From: Clostridioides mangenotii TR
Lineage (GTDB): Bacteria; Bacillota; Clostridia; Peptostreptococcales; Peptostreptococcaceae
DNA: 64,000 nucleotides
Assembly: GCF_000498755.1 (NCBI RefSeq)
Contig: NZ_AXUS01000011.1
Coordinates: 1 to 64,000 of the forward strand
Reading direction: 5' to 3'
Part shown: positions 50,840 to 59,725 of the stretch, piece by piece
Numbering within the stretch: the first letter of the stretch is position 1
Layout of the letters: every line of letters begins with the position of its first letter
Notes under the pieces: model-generated
Databases searched by the model: none
Told to the model about the DNA's origin: nothing
Seen by the model: only the letters and a program-made list of their open reading frames with translations
Program-made: the position numbers and the translations under genes

Positions 50840-52120
50840 TTATCTTATAATTCCGTTTATAACTACATCTAATAGTTGGTCTACTGTAGACAATACTTTT
50901 GCACTTGCAGTGTATGAGTGATTTAGCTGTATAAGGTTAACCATCTCCTCATCTATAGAAACACCTGATACACTCATTCTAAAATTGTCTACTTCTGTCA
51001 GCAGACCCCTTTGATTTTTTTCATCCTGTACAACTTTGCTAGAGTCTATTCCTATTCTCTCAGCATAGTTATTATAATATTTGTTTATAGTGGTTTCTTC
51101 ACCATTCATACTAAATTTTTGATTTTGTACATTTCCAACTGCTTTTGCTTGTTCAGATGTTATATCCATTAAGTATGGGTTATTTTTTATAGTCTCCTCT
51201 ACCTTTATCAATTTGTCTGCTGGAGGATTCCCTTTCTCAAAAAAAGTTCCACCATAAGCATTGTTAACTTGATCTACAATAGTGTCTGACAAAGTTTGTA
51301 AGCCCTCCATGTACTCATTTAGTTTTCCATCCATATCATGATAACCTTGAAGTGATCCTGACACTTTAACTCCGTTGTTAAACGCATCTTCTAACTCTGC
51401 TCTATCTAATTTTCCATCTGCAATCATTGCAGCAACATCGTTATCTTGAATATCCAATTTTGAGCTTAGCTCGTCTAATATCCTGTCTTTTTCATCTAGT
51501 AAAGTATTTGGATCAGATCCACTTGCATTTACCAAATCAATTTGTCTCTCTATCTCTTTTAAAGAATCCAACATTCCATTAATTTGTTCAATTTCAGTGT
51601 CGATATTTCCGCTAATTCCTTCTTTTAGATTGTTTAATTTATTGTAGGCATCGCTCAAAGCATTTGCTAAATCTAAACCTTTTTCAACGACAAGGTTTTT
51701 ACTGCTTTTGCTAGAAGTATTTTTTGATAATTCTTCCCATCCAGAGAAAAAATCTTTTAGCTTTGAGGAAATCCCATAATCACTTGGTTCCTTTATTATA
51801 CTTTCTATTCCATTGTAGTAATCGTACTTTACATTGGTTTTCCCATAGTTATGAACTTCGCTTCTGTATTGATGGTCATAAAATGCGTTTCGTGCTCTAG
51901 TTATGGCTGATATTCCAGCACCTGTACCCATTTGTCCACTGTTTGTTATATTATTTCTCGATGGATTATAAAGTGCACCCGATGATACTATTTCAGCACG
52001 TTGTCTTGAGTATCCTGGAGTATTTATGTTTGCGACATTGTTAGATGTTGTCTGTATTGCCTTTTGATGTACTCGCATTCCAGACTCAGATGTCCTAAGT
52101 GTTAAAAATAATCCTGACAT
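50840..52120 (-). CDS. flgK: Flagellar hook-associated protein FlgK
   Basis: The 426-residue FlgK has the rod-family N-terminus (TLRTSESGMRVHQKAIQTTS, NNVANINTPGYSRQRAEIVS), the HAP1 segment (DQLNSLA-type INGMLDSLKEIERQIDLVNA, LLDEKDRILDELSSKLDI), and the C-terminal helix (VSIDEEMVNLIQLNHSYTAS). It is shorter than the 500 or more residues typical of other bacteria because the surface domain is small. It joins hook and filament with FlgL. GGGGGAAAAA precedes the ATG. Confidence 0.93.
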   Translation of the reverse strand: MSGLFLTLRTSESGMRVHQKAIQTTSNNVANINTPGYSRQRAEIVSSGALYNPSRNNITNSGQMGTGAGISAITRARNAFYDHQYRSEVHNYGKTNVKYDYYNGIESIIKEPSDYGISSKLKDFFSGWEELSKNTSSKSSKNLVVEKGLDLANALSDAYNKLNNLKEGISGNIDTEIEQINGMLDSLKEIERQIDLVNASGSDPNTLLDEKDRILDELSSKLDIQDNDVAAMIADGKLDRAELEDAFNNGVKVSGSLQGYHDMDGKLNEYMEGLQTLSDTIVDQVNNAYGGTFFEKGNPPADKLIKVEETIKNNPYLMDITSEQAKAVGNVQNQKFSMNGEETTINKYYNNYAERIGIDSSKVVQDEKNQRGLLTEVDNFRMSVSGVSIDEEMVNLIQLNHSYTASAKVLSTVDQLLDVVINGIIR

Positions 52121-52132
52121 TTGTTTTTCCCC

Positions 52133-52549
52133 CTATCTACTTATCTGACCTTTAGCATTATAAGTACTTACTTCTGAATTTTTCGGCTTCATAAACTCCA
52201 TCAATCTCTTAGTGAAATTTAATTCTTTCTTTATCAGATCTACATTAAATTTTTGCTGGCTAGATACCCCTGTAATCAATATCTTTATTTCTCTATAGAT
52301 ATTTTTCAAAAAAGTATCCTCCGTTATTTCGATAAATTCTATAAATTCGCTATCCTCGCCAATTATTTGTCTTCTTTTTATTTCTATTGTAGCCAGATTT
52401 CTACTTGCAGACTCTAACTTCTTATTTAGTTTGTTTAGTTTTTTTATATCCTTTTTCAAAATATAATCTAACTGAACATCTAATAAATTTATCATATTAT
52501 CTAATTCTTCTTTTTCCTCGTAAAGTACAACCTTCAAATCAGCAATCAT
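52133..52549 (-). CDS. flgN: FlgN-like export chaperone
   Basis: The 138-residue helical protein lies between flgM and flgK, the standard flgN position, and has the general FlgN layout: a long N-terminal coiled coil (VLYEEKEELDNMINLLDVQL, KKLNKLNKKLESASRNLATI) and a C-terminal chaperone helix (NVDLIKKELNFTKRLMEFMK). It would carry FlgK and FlgL to the export gate. FlgN proteins are poorly conserved, so the call rests on position and pattern. It follows flgM by four bases. Confidence 0.8.
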   Translation of the reverse strand: MIADLKVVLYEEKEELDNMINLLDVQLDYILKKDIKKLNKLNKKLESASRNLATIEIKRRQIIGEDSEFIEFIEITEDTFLKNIYREIKILITGVSSQQKFNVDLIKKELNFTKRLMEFMKPKNSEVSTYNAKGQISR

Positions 52550-52553
52550 TTTT

Positions 52554-52829
52554 TTATCCTTTCACTATACCCAACATCTTTTTAGCTATTTTATTTGAAT
52601 CTATTACATATGTTCCATTTTCAATGGCTTTTTTGATTTTATCGGTTTTTTTAATGTCTATGTACTCATTTATTGTCTCTGTTGTAATCAACATTTCTCT
52701 TGCTACTGGTGATAATTCTATCTTGTCTATACTTGTAACTGAACTTACATCTTTACTATTATAAAACGTTGAAATATTCTCTTTATAGCTATTCACAGCT
52801 ATATTTAAATTGATATTTTTTATATCCAT
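52554..52829 (-). CDS. flgM: Anti-sigma-28 factor FlgM
   Basis: The 91-residue protein has the FlgM C-terminal core (DKIELSPVAREMLITTETIN, then KIKKAIENGTYVIDSNKIAK) that binds sigma-28; the N-terminal half is expected to be disordered for export. It holds the late sigma factor inactive until the hook is finished. It has a GGGGGA site and its own near-perfect sigma-28 promoter (52864-52890), giving negative feedback on late genes. A terminator of the previous operon lies directly upstream of that promoter. Confidence 0.9.
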   Translation of the reverse strand: MDIKNINLNIAVNSYKENISTFYNSKDVSSVTSIDKIELSPVAREMLITTETINEYIDIKKTDKIKKAIENGTYVIDSNKIAKKMLGIVKG

Positions 52830-52863
52830 AAATGATCCCCCAGATATTCTCCTTATACAGTAA

Positions 52864-52890
52864 TTATCGTCTATTGAGTGAAAATATTTA
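52864..52890 (-). promoter_or_regulatory. Sigma-28 promoter of the flgM late operon
   Basis: On the minus strand, TAAA (52887-52890) and GACGATAA (52864-52871) are separated by exactly 15 bases. Seven of eight -10 positions match GCCGATAA. It lies about 35 bases upstream of flgM. Confidence 0.9.
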
Positions 52891-52925
52891 ATGTTTCTGG
52901 ACTATTTGTTTAAATTTAAGTACAG

Positions 52926-52957
52926 AAAAAGACTAGTTATATTATATAAACTAGTCT
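52926..52957 (-). terminator. Intrinsic terminator before flgM
   Basis: A perfect 9-bp stem (AGACTAGTT at minus-strand 52957-52949, AACTAGTCT at 52938-52930) with a 10-base loop is followed by a T5 run on the minus strand. It ends the transglycosylase-yaaR-fliN-like unit just ahead of the sigma-28 promoter of flgM. Confidence 0.9.
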
Positions 52958-52979
52958 AATCGTTTTTAAATTTTAAATT

Positions 52980-53291
52980 TTAATTTAAACTTGAATTTTG
53001 CACATCCAATACCTTTACTGATATGTTATTGTCAAATACTACACTCTCACCACACGCTATCTTTTTATCATTTAGATATATATCTAATTTTTCATCTATG
53101 TGCTTATCCAATACAATTGTAGATCCATTATGTAATCCAAGAATATCCCTTATACTTTTTGTAACACTTCCAATAGAAACCGATACTGAAACTTCTGCAT
53201 CAAATAAATTATGGTTCGAAGTCAATACACCTGTTTCTCTTTCCACTAACTGATCAAATTCAAGTTCATATACTTCTTCTGTCTTATTCAT
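52980..53291 (-). CDS. fliN2: FliN-like SpoA domain protein (second copy)
   Basis: The protein of about 103 residues is built of one SpoA domain (DAEVSVSVSIGSVTKSIRDI, LGLHNGSTIVLDKHIDEKLD, IYLNDKKIACGESVVF) preceded by a short acidic segment. It resembles FliN but is encoded away from fliM, in a small early unit behind a transglycosylase and a YaaR protein, as I recall for the F3 block of C. difficile. It may be an alternative or additional C-ring or export-docking subunit. The start at 53291 has GGAG upstream; the frame before it begins with a TTG in that site. A terminator follows the stop. Confidence 0.85.
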   Translation of the reverse strand: MNKTEEVYELEFDQLVERETGVLTSNHNLFDAEVSVSVSIGSVTKSIRDILGLHNGSTIVLDKHIDEKLDIYLNDKKIACGESVVFDNNISVKVLDVQNSSLN

Positions 53292-53322
53292 ATTTTTCTC
53301 CAACTTTGATAAAATTTTTTAA

Positions 53323-53745
53323 TTATCTATAAAGATCTATCAACAGACCTTGTACCTCATCAACTAATGATATTATATTTATATTATCTTTTTCTTCATT
53401 TAAAAGTTCCTTAGTTAAGTGTTCAAGCTTCTCATCTACTACTTCTACTGTCTTAAAATACTGCTGCTCCCAAAAACCGCTTTTATTATTTAACGTATAA
53501 GTATATTCAACAGCCGACTCTAAATAATCTTTGATAGCCATTTTATATTTTTTTATATCTAAGTAACTTTCAGTTATTGTAAGCCTCTCTCCTAGACTTT
53601 TCACTTTTTCTAAACTCTGCTTAACATCTTCAAGCGACTTTTCCTTTTGGATATAGTTAAACTTCTCATTAAACTTTTTATATCCATCTATCTTTCTTGT
53701 TTCATATATTGTGGATGGCTTTAATTTTAGATCCTCTATTTTCAT
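53323..53745 (-). CDS. YaaR family protein (DUF327)
   Basis: The 140-residue protein has the YaaR/DUF327 pattern: a helical N-terminus and the core LESAVEYTYTLNNKSGFWEQ, then VVDEKLEHLTKELLNEEKDN and LVDEVQGLLIDLYR at the C-terminus. Its biochemical function is not established. Here it lies between a lytic transglycosylase and a FliN-like gene, which ties it to flagellar assembly through the cell wall or the basal body. It appears cytoplasmic. It follows the transglycosylase by six bases and is 31 bases before the FliN-like gene. Confidence 0.82.
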   Translation of the reverse strand: MKIEDLKLKPSTIYETRKIDGYKKFNEKFNYIQKEKSLEDVKQSLEKVKSLGERLTITESYLDIKKYKMAIKDYLESAVEYTYTLNNKSGFWEQQYFKTVEVVDEKLEHLTKELLNEEKDNINIISLVDEVQGLLIDLYR

Positions 53746-53751
53746 ATCCGA

Positions 53752-54438
53752 CTACCCTAAATAATGCTTCATTACTTTAGGCACGTAATTTTGAGTTTCT
53801 TTAGGCATTTTATATATATCATCCGGAGAAACGACCCCTCTTTTTCTCATTCTTGTAGGTCCTCCATTATATGCCATCAACGCCATTTTTACATCGCCTT
53901 TATATAAATCTAAATACTCTTTTATATGTCTAGTGCCACCATCAATATTTTCTTCAATGTTAAACGGATTTTTTACATTTAAATCTCTACAGTTTTCGGG
54001 CATTAATTGCATTAGCCCCTTAGCACCTGCTGAAGATACTGTATTTGGGTTGAAATTGGACTCTACCTTTATTATCGCCTTAATAAGGTTTTCATTAACT
54101 CCATATTTTTTAGATGCTAATGCTACTGCGTTCTCTATTCTAGCCTTTGTATCCACATCTTTACTAGTAACATTCACTACTTTCTCTGCCATATTATTGT
54201 TATTAAGTGGTTCTCTCATATTGCTTAGGTTATCTAAATAATCTGTCATAAACTCATTTTGATTTCCTAAAGCATTATTCTGTTTAGATCTCTGGGATAA
54301 AGCTAATAACAATCCCTCTACTACCAGACTAAATATATCTGTACCTTTATTACTGCAATCACAGCTATTTGTGCTATTGTTTAAATTTGTACCTGTAAGT
54401 GTGCCCGTGCTTAACAAATTGCTTATCTCAAATGACAT
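53752..54438 (-). CDS. Lytic transglycosylase domain protein
   Basis: The protein of about 228 residues has a variable N-terminal segment without a signal peptide and a C-terminal SLT domain: KYGVNENLIKAIIKVESNFN with catalytic Glu near residue 126, then SSAGAKGLMQLMPENC, and the NIEENIDGGTRHIKEYLDLY and KMALMAYNGGPTRM segments. It would cut peptidoglycan to let the rod through; lack of a signal suggests export by the flagellar system, as known for rod-type muramidases such as FlgJ. The start at 54438 is favoured by GAAAGGAAAG nearby; an ATG at 54456 with AAGGA is a close alternative. Confidence 0.88.
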   Translation of the reverse strand: MSFEISNLLSTGTLTGTNLNNSTNSCDCSNKGTDIFSLVVEGLLLALSQRSKQNNALGNQNEFMTDYLDNLSNMREPLNNNNMAEKVVNVTSKDVDTKARIENAVALASKKYGVNENLIKAIIKVESNFNPNTVSSAGAKGLMQLMPENCRDLNVKNPFNIEENIDGGTRHIKEYLDLYKGDVKMALMAYNGGPTRMRKRGVVSPDDIYKMPKETQNYVPKVMKHYLG

Positions 54439-54489
54439 AAATTCTTTCCTTTCCATTATAATAATCCTTAAATTATTTCGAATAATGCA

Positions 54490-54529
54490 AATTATGCTAT
54501 GTTTATATCATAATAAACATAGCATAATT
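54490..54529. terminator. Perfect 17-bp hairpin between purine and flagellar units
   Basis: The arms 54490-54506 and 54513-54529 are perfectly complementary over 17 bp with a 6-base loop. No strong T run follows on the minus strand. It lies 105 bases after purL and just ahead of the transglycosylase gene, so it may end the purine operon or regulate the flagellar unit. Confidence 0.6.
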
Positions 54530-54634
54530 ATTTTAGCACAAGAATTATTTATAATCCACGATTTTATAAACCATTGTTTTTTAGTCGACTATTAAAACGT
54601 AGTATTTTCAAGCCTTTCAGAGTACTTTATTAAT

Positions 54635-57600
54635 TTATTTAAAGTAGTTTACACCGGATTCAAATATCTTTTGATCTTTTTCTCCATAGATATTCTTAAT
54701 AACATTATTTCCTAATCTTTCAGAGTGTCCCATCTTTCCAAATACTCTTCCGTCTAAACTAGTTATACCTTCTACCGCATAGAATGAACCATTTGGATTA
54801 AATTCTACATCGTAAGTGGCTTCGTTGTTAAAATCTACATACTGAGTTGCAACTTGTCCATTTTCTATTAGTCTATTGATCATTTCTTCGTCTGCAACAA
54901 ATCTACCTTCGCCATGTGATATCGGAATGCTGTGAATGTCGCCAACTTCTGTTTGAGCTAACCAAGGAGAATTATTTGATGATATCCTAGTTCTAACAAT
55001 TTTTGACTGGTGGTGTCCAATTTGATTGTAAGTAAGCGTAGGTGATTTCTCATCTATTGTTCTTATCTCACCATACGGAACCAAACCTAATTTTATAAGC
55101 ACCTGAAAACCGTTACAGATTCCAAGCATTAAACCATCTTGTTTTGTCAAAAATTGATTTATAGCTTCTGTTACTCTAGGATTTCTAAATACTGTAGCTA
55201 TAAACTTACCAGAACCGTCTGGCTCATCTCCAGCACTAAATCCTCCTGGAAGCATAATTATTTGCGATGATTTTATCTCGTCTACCATTGTATCTATCGA
55301 GCTTTCTATATCATTTTGGTTGAGATTTTTAAATATTTTTATACTAGTCTTAGCTCCTGCATTCTCAAATGCTCTTGCTGTATCATACTCGCAATTTGTT
55401 CCTGGGAAAGCAGGTATAAATACTTTAGGAGACACTGTCCTAAGTAGTGATTTTTTAACCTCACCTGTTGACTTATAGCTAATAGTCTCTATCCTAGATT
55501 TGATATCCGATGATTTTGTAGGGAATATGCTCTCAAGCGTATTCGCATAACTTTTATATAATTCATCTAGATTTATATTCTCTCCACATATAGATATTAT
55601 TTCTTCTTTTGTAGTTTTGCCGAGTACAATGTAGTTGTGAGCCTCTAACTGGCTTATAACATTCTCACCAAGCTCTAATATTATACTTCCGTAGAACGGC
55701 TCAAACAATTTCTCTTCTCCAAACTTTTCTTCCGCTTCTTTAGAGAATTTAAATCCTATTTTATTACCAAATGACATTTTACTTATAGCTTCACCTATTC
55801 CTGCAAATCCCACTGCACATGTTGATAACACATCGCCATTGTGTATAAGTGATCTAACTTTATCTAAATTAGATTTAAATTCTTCAAAATCCAATACATC
55901 ATCTTTGCCTTTTTCTGTGTATAACATAATAACTTGTGAATTATTTTTCTTAAAGTCTGAAGAAACCACTTTTGAAGCATCCACAGTGTCCACAGCAAAT
56001 GACACTAATGTAGGAGGAACATCTATATCTTTGAATGTGCCAGACATACTGTCTTTTCCACCTATTGCAGGTATCTCAAGTTTATTTTGTGCATAGTAAG
56101 CACCTAATAATGCTGAAAATGGTTTACCCCATTTTATAGGATCATTTCCTAACTTTTCAAAATACTCTTGGAATGTTAGTCTAGCTGTTGAGTAGTTTCC
56201 GCCTACAGCTACCAACTTAGCTATAGAATCTACAACTGAGTAAAGCGCCCCATGAAATGGACTCCATTTCCCTATTCTAGGATTATAGCCATAAGTCATT
56301 ATTGTAGATGTACTCGTCTCTCCGCCTAACACTGGTATCTTCGCTACCATAGCTTGAGAAGGTGTACTTTGATATTTACCACCAAAAGGCATAAGTACAG
56401 TTCCAGCTCCTATTGTGCTGTCAAACTTATCTATAAGACCTTTTTGAGAGCAAACGTTTAAGTCAGACATTACTTTCTTAAACCTTTCTTTCATACTGCT
56501 TCTATCTATTTTATCTAGTATCTCATTTTTTCCAAAGAATTTTTTTTCTTCATCAACCTTAGTCACGTGTACATCTGTAGTTTGTTTTACACCATTTGTA
56601 TCAAGAAATGCTCTGCTTATGTCAACTATAGTTTGACCGTTCCAAAATAGTCTCATATATCCAGTATCCGTAACTGAAGCAACATGAGTAGCTTCTAAGT
56701 TTTCTGCAGAAGCCAATTCTATAAATCTATCTTTATTCTTCTTGTCAATTGCAACCGCCATACGCTCTTGAGACTCAGATATTGCGAGCTCAGTACCGTC
56801 TAATCCTTCGTATTTTTTAGGTACTAGATCAAGATTTATATCTAGACTGTCTGCTATCTCACCTATGGCTACACATACTCCACCTGCTCCAAAATCATTA
56901 CACCTTTTTATCATTTGCACAGCTTCTTTATTTCTGAAAAATCTCTGTATCTTTCTCTCGTTAGGGGCATCACCTTTTTGAACTTCAGCACTGCAAGTAA
57001 ATATAGACACTTCACTATGCTCTTTTGAAGATCCAGTTGCTCCTCCACAGCCATCTCTACCTGTTTTTCCACCAAGTAAGACTATTATATCTCCCGGCTC
57101 TGGCCTTTCTCTGACCACATTTTCTTTTGGAGCCGCAGCTATAACTGCACCGATTTCCATTCTCTTAGCTACAAAATTCTCATCGTAAACTTCTGAAACT
57201 TGTCCAGTTGTAAGACCTATTTGATTTCCATACGAACTGTAGCCATTAGCAGCCTCTGTAGTTATTCTTTTTTGCATAAGCTTGCCTGGTAAAGTCTCCT
57301 TTAAAGACTTTCTAGGATCACCGCTTCCAGTAATTCGCATAGCTTGATATACATAACTCCTTCCTGAAAGCGGATCTCTTATTGCCCCTCCTAAACAAGT
57401 AGCTGCTCCACCAAATGGTTCTATTTCAGTTGGGTGGTTGTGAGTCTCGTTTTTAAACATTACTAAGTATTTTTCTATTTTTCCATCTATCTCAACATCA
57501 ACATTTATACTACAGGCATTTATTTCTTCGCTTACGTCTAAATCTTCAAGTTTTCCTTCTTTTCTAAGCTCTTTCATTGCGATCGTTGCAATATCCATTA

Positions 57601-58441
57601 AACACATATCTTTATCTCTATCTACATAAACATTCTTTCTAGATTCTAGATACATGTTGTATGTATCTTTTATTACATCTGTGTACTTTCCTGACTCTAT
57701 CTTTACATTCTTTATCTCAGTCATAAAAGTTGTATGTCTACAGTGATCAGACCAATAAGTATCTAATACTTTTATCTCTGTAACAGTAGGGTTTCTGCGT
57801 TCTATATCTTTAAAATACTTTTGGATATGTTTTAAATCATCAATAGTCATCGCTAATCCAAAGTCATCTAAAAACTCTTCTAATTTATTTTGTGAAAAAT
57901 CGTTGAATTCATCCAGCACTTCTACTGGAGAAGGTACCTCGTAATTAACTTTTAAAGTTTCAGGTTTTTCCAAACTTGCTTCCCTACTGTCAACTGGATT
58001 TATACAGTAGTCTTTAATTTTAGCAAAATCTTCATCGCTTATATTTCCACCTAAAATATATACTTTTGCAGTATTTATTTCAGGTCTGATTCCGTTATTT
58101 AAAATCTCAACACACTGAGTCGCCCAATCACCTCGTTGATCGTACTGACCAGGTAAGAACTCTATAGCAAATACTTTTTCACCATAAGTACTAGGTAATT
58201 CTTCATCGTACACCGCGTCTAGATTTGGCTCTGAAAATATCGTCTTTATTGCGTCATTATATATATCTAAAGAAATACCTTCTATATCGTACCTATTTAA
58301 AATCCTTACATTTTCTATGCTACTTAAATGCAGATTTTCAACTAAATCCTTTTTTAGAGCTATGGCTTCAAGATTGAATCCATCTCTCTTTTCTACTAGA
58401 ACTCTCCTAACGCTTAAATCTACATCAACAGTATTTGGCAT
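54635..58441 (-). CDS. purL: Phosphoribosylformylglycinamidine synthase (single-chain PurL)
   Basis: The 1268-residue long-form FGAM synthase combines synthetase and glutaminase in one chain. It converts FGAR, ATP and glutamine to FGAM, step four of purine synthesis. Visible are the N-terminal PurS-like part, the FGAM synthetase core (TYWSDHCRHTTFMTEIKNV, ETHNHPTEIEPFGGAATC, GGKTGRDGCGGATGSS, ERMAVAIDKKN) and the C-terminal class-I amidotransferase (FPGTNCEYDTARAFENAGA, LPGGFSAGDEPDGSG, GICNGFQVLIKLGL with the nucleophile Cys, SHGEGRF). B. subtilis uses three separate chains instead. It is the last gene of the operon, 23 bases after purD. Confidence 0.96.
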   Translation of the reverse strand: MPNTVDVDLSVRRVLVEKRDGFNLEAIALKKDLVENLHLSSIENVRILNRYDIEGISLDIYNDAIKTIFSEPNLDAVYDEELPSTYGEKVFAIEFLPGQYDQRGDWATQCVEILNNGIRPEINTAKVYILGGNISDEDFAKIKDYCINPVDSREASLEKPETLKVNYEVPSPVEVLDEFNDFSQNKLEEFLDDFGLAMTIDDLKHIQKYFKDIERRNPTVTEIKVLDTYWSDHCRHTTFMTEIKNVKIESGKYTDVIKDTYNMYLESRKNVYVDRDKDMCLMDIATIAMKELRKEGKLEDLDVSEEINACSINVDVEIDGKIEKYLVMFKNETHNHPTEIEPFGGAATCLGGAIRDPLSGRSYVYQAMRITGSGDPRKSLKETLPGKLMQKRITTEAANGYSSYGNQIGLTTGQVSEVYDENFVAKRMEIGAVIAAAPKENVVRERPEPGDIIVLLGGKTGRDGCGGATGSSKEHSEVSIFTCSAEVQKGDAPNERKIQRFFRNKEAVQMIKRCNDFGAGGVCVAIGEIADSLDINLDLVPKKYEGLDGTELAISESQERMAVAIDKKNKDRFIELASAENLEATHVASVTDTGYMRLFWNGQTIVDISRAFLDTNGVKQTTDVHVTKVDEEKKFFGKNEILDKIDRSSMKERFKKVMSDLNVCSQKGLIDKFDSTIGAGTVLMPFGGKYQSTPSQAMVAKIPVLGGETSTSTIMTYGYNPRIGKWSPFHGALYSVVDSIAKLVAVGGNYSTARLTFQEYFEKLGNDPIKWGKPFSALLGAYYAQNKLEIPAIGGKDSMSGTFKDIDVPPTLVSFAVDTVDASKVVSSDFKKNNSQVIMLYTEKGKDDVLDFEEFKSNLDKVRSLIHNGDVLSTCAVGFAGIGEAISKMSFGNKIGFKFSKEAEEKFGEEKLFEPFYGSIILELGENVISQLEAHNYIVLGKTTKEEIISICGENINLDELYKSYANTLESIFPTKSSDIKSRIETISYKSTGEVKKSLLRTVSPKVFIPAFPGTNCEYDTARAFENAGAKTSIKIFKNLNQNDIESSIDTMVDEIKSSQIIMLPGGFSAGDEPDGSGKFIATVFRNPRVTEAINQFLTKQDGLMLGICNGFQVLIKLGLVPYGEIRTIDEKSPTLTYNQIGHHQSKIVRTRISSNNSPWLAQTEVGDIHSIPISHGEGRFVADEEMINRLIENGQVATQYVDFNNEATYDVEFNPNGSFYAVEGITSLDGRVFGKMGHSERLGNNVIKNIYGEKDQKIFESGVNYFK

Positions 58442-58464
58442 AATACATCCTCCATTTTTGAAAA

Positions 58465-59715
58465 TTATATTCCTATATCTGTTCTATAGTGCATTCCTTC
58501 GAAATCAATTCCTTTGATGTTTTGGTATACTTTCTCTGATGCCTCTTTAACTGTAGAGCCTTTTGCTGTTACACCTAGTACACGTCCACCATTTGTCACT
58601 AATTGTCCTGAATCGAACTTAGATCCACTATGGAATACCACTATATCTTTATCTAATTTATCAAGTCCAGTAATTTTTTTACCCTTTTCGTAGCTACCAG
58701 GATAACCTCCTGATGTCAACATTACACATACAGATTGGCTATTGCTATACTTTATCTCTATACTATCTAATTTATCTTCCAAAATTGCACTTATTATCTT
58801 ATTAAGGTCTGTTTCAAGTCTAAAAAGTACTGACTGAGTTTCTGGATCCCCAAATCTAACATTGTACTCAAGTACTTTCTCTCCTTCTTCAGTTATCATA
58901 AGCCCGACAAATAGGATTCCTCTAAACTTTAGACCATCTTTTTTAAATCCATTTAAAGTTTTCTCTAGAACTTCGACTCTAATTTTTTCAGCCAGTTCAT
59001 CTGTATAAATTTCACTCGGAGAAAAAGTTCCCATACCTCCTGTATTAGGTCCTTTTTCATGGTCATAGATCTTTTTATGATCTTTTGCACTAACCATAGG
59101 AACTATAGTCTTGTTATCTACAAAAGCAAGTATAGATGTTTCAATTCCAGCTAAAAATTCTTCCACTACTATTTTTTCTCCAGCAGCTCCAAATTGTTTA
59201 GTTTCCATCATGCTTTTTAAACTTTCGATCGCAACTTTTCTATTTTCACAGATTATTACACCTTTCCCAGCAGCTAATCCGTCTGCTTTTATAACAACTG
59301 GATATCCAAAGTCATCTATCTCGGCAATTGCATTATCTATATTTGTGTACTCTTTGTATTTCGCTGTTGGTATACCATGTCTTATCATAAATTCTTTAGA
59401 AAAAGCCTTACTTCCCTCTAATTTAGAACAATCTTTATTTGGACCAAATACTTTAAGTCCTACTTCTTCAAATTTATCAACTATTCCCATAACTAAAGGT
59501 ACTTCTGGCCCAACTATTGTAATGTCAATATTTCTTTTCTTTGCAAAATCAATCAAACCGTCAATATCGCTGTCACTTATATCAATACACTCTGCAACTC
59601 TACTAATACCTGCATTACCTGGAGCACAGTATATATCATGGACACCCTCTTCGCCTTTAAGTTTCCAACATATTGCGTGCTCTCTACCTCCGCCACCTAC
59701 AACTAATATATTCAT
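58465..59715 (-). CDS. purD: Phosphoribosylamine-glycine ligase PurD
   Basis: The 416-residue ATP-grasp enzyme makes glycinamide ribonucleotide from phosphoribosylamine, glycine and ATP (step two). Visible are the N-terminal VVGGGGREHAICWKL, the ATP-grasp core (FGYPVVIKADGLAAGKGVII), NTGGMGTFSPS, the metal site EYNVRFGDPETQ and the C-terminal domain (SGGYPGSYEKGKKI). The length is typical. It lies between purH and purL, with 10 and 23 bases of spacing. Confidence 0.96.
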   Translation of the reverse strand: MNILVVGGGGREHAICWKLKGEEGVHDIYCAPGNAGISRVAECIDISDSDIDGLIDFAKKRNIDITIVGPEVPLVMGIVDKFEEVGLKVFGPNKDCSKLEGSKAFSKEFMIRHGIPTAKYKEYTNIDNAIAEIDDFGYPVVIKADGLAAGKGVIICENRKVAIESLKSMMETKQFGAAGEKIVVEEFLAGIETSILAFVDNKTIVPMVSAKDHKKIYDHEKGPNTGGMGTFSPSEIYTDELAEKIRVEVLEKTLNGFKKDGLKFRGILFVGLMITEEGEKVLEYNVRFGDPETQSVLFRLETDLNKIISAILEDKLDSIEIKYSNSQSVCVMLTSGGYPGSYEKGKKITGLDKLDKDIVVFHSGSKFDSGQLVTNGGRVLGVTAKGSTVKEASEKVYQNIKGIDFEGMHYRTDIGI

Positions 59716-59725
59716 AATATCTCTC

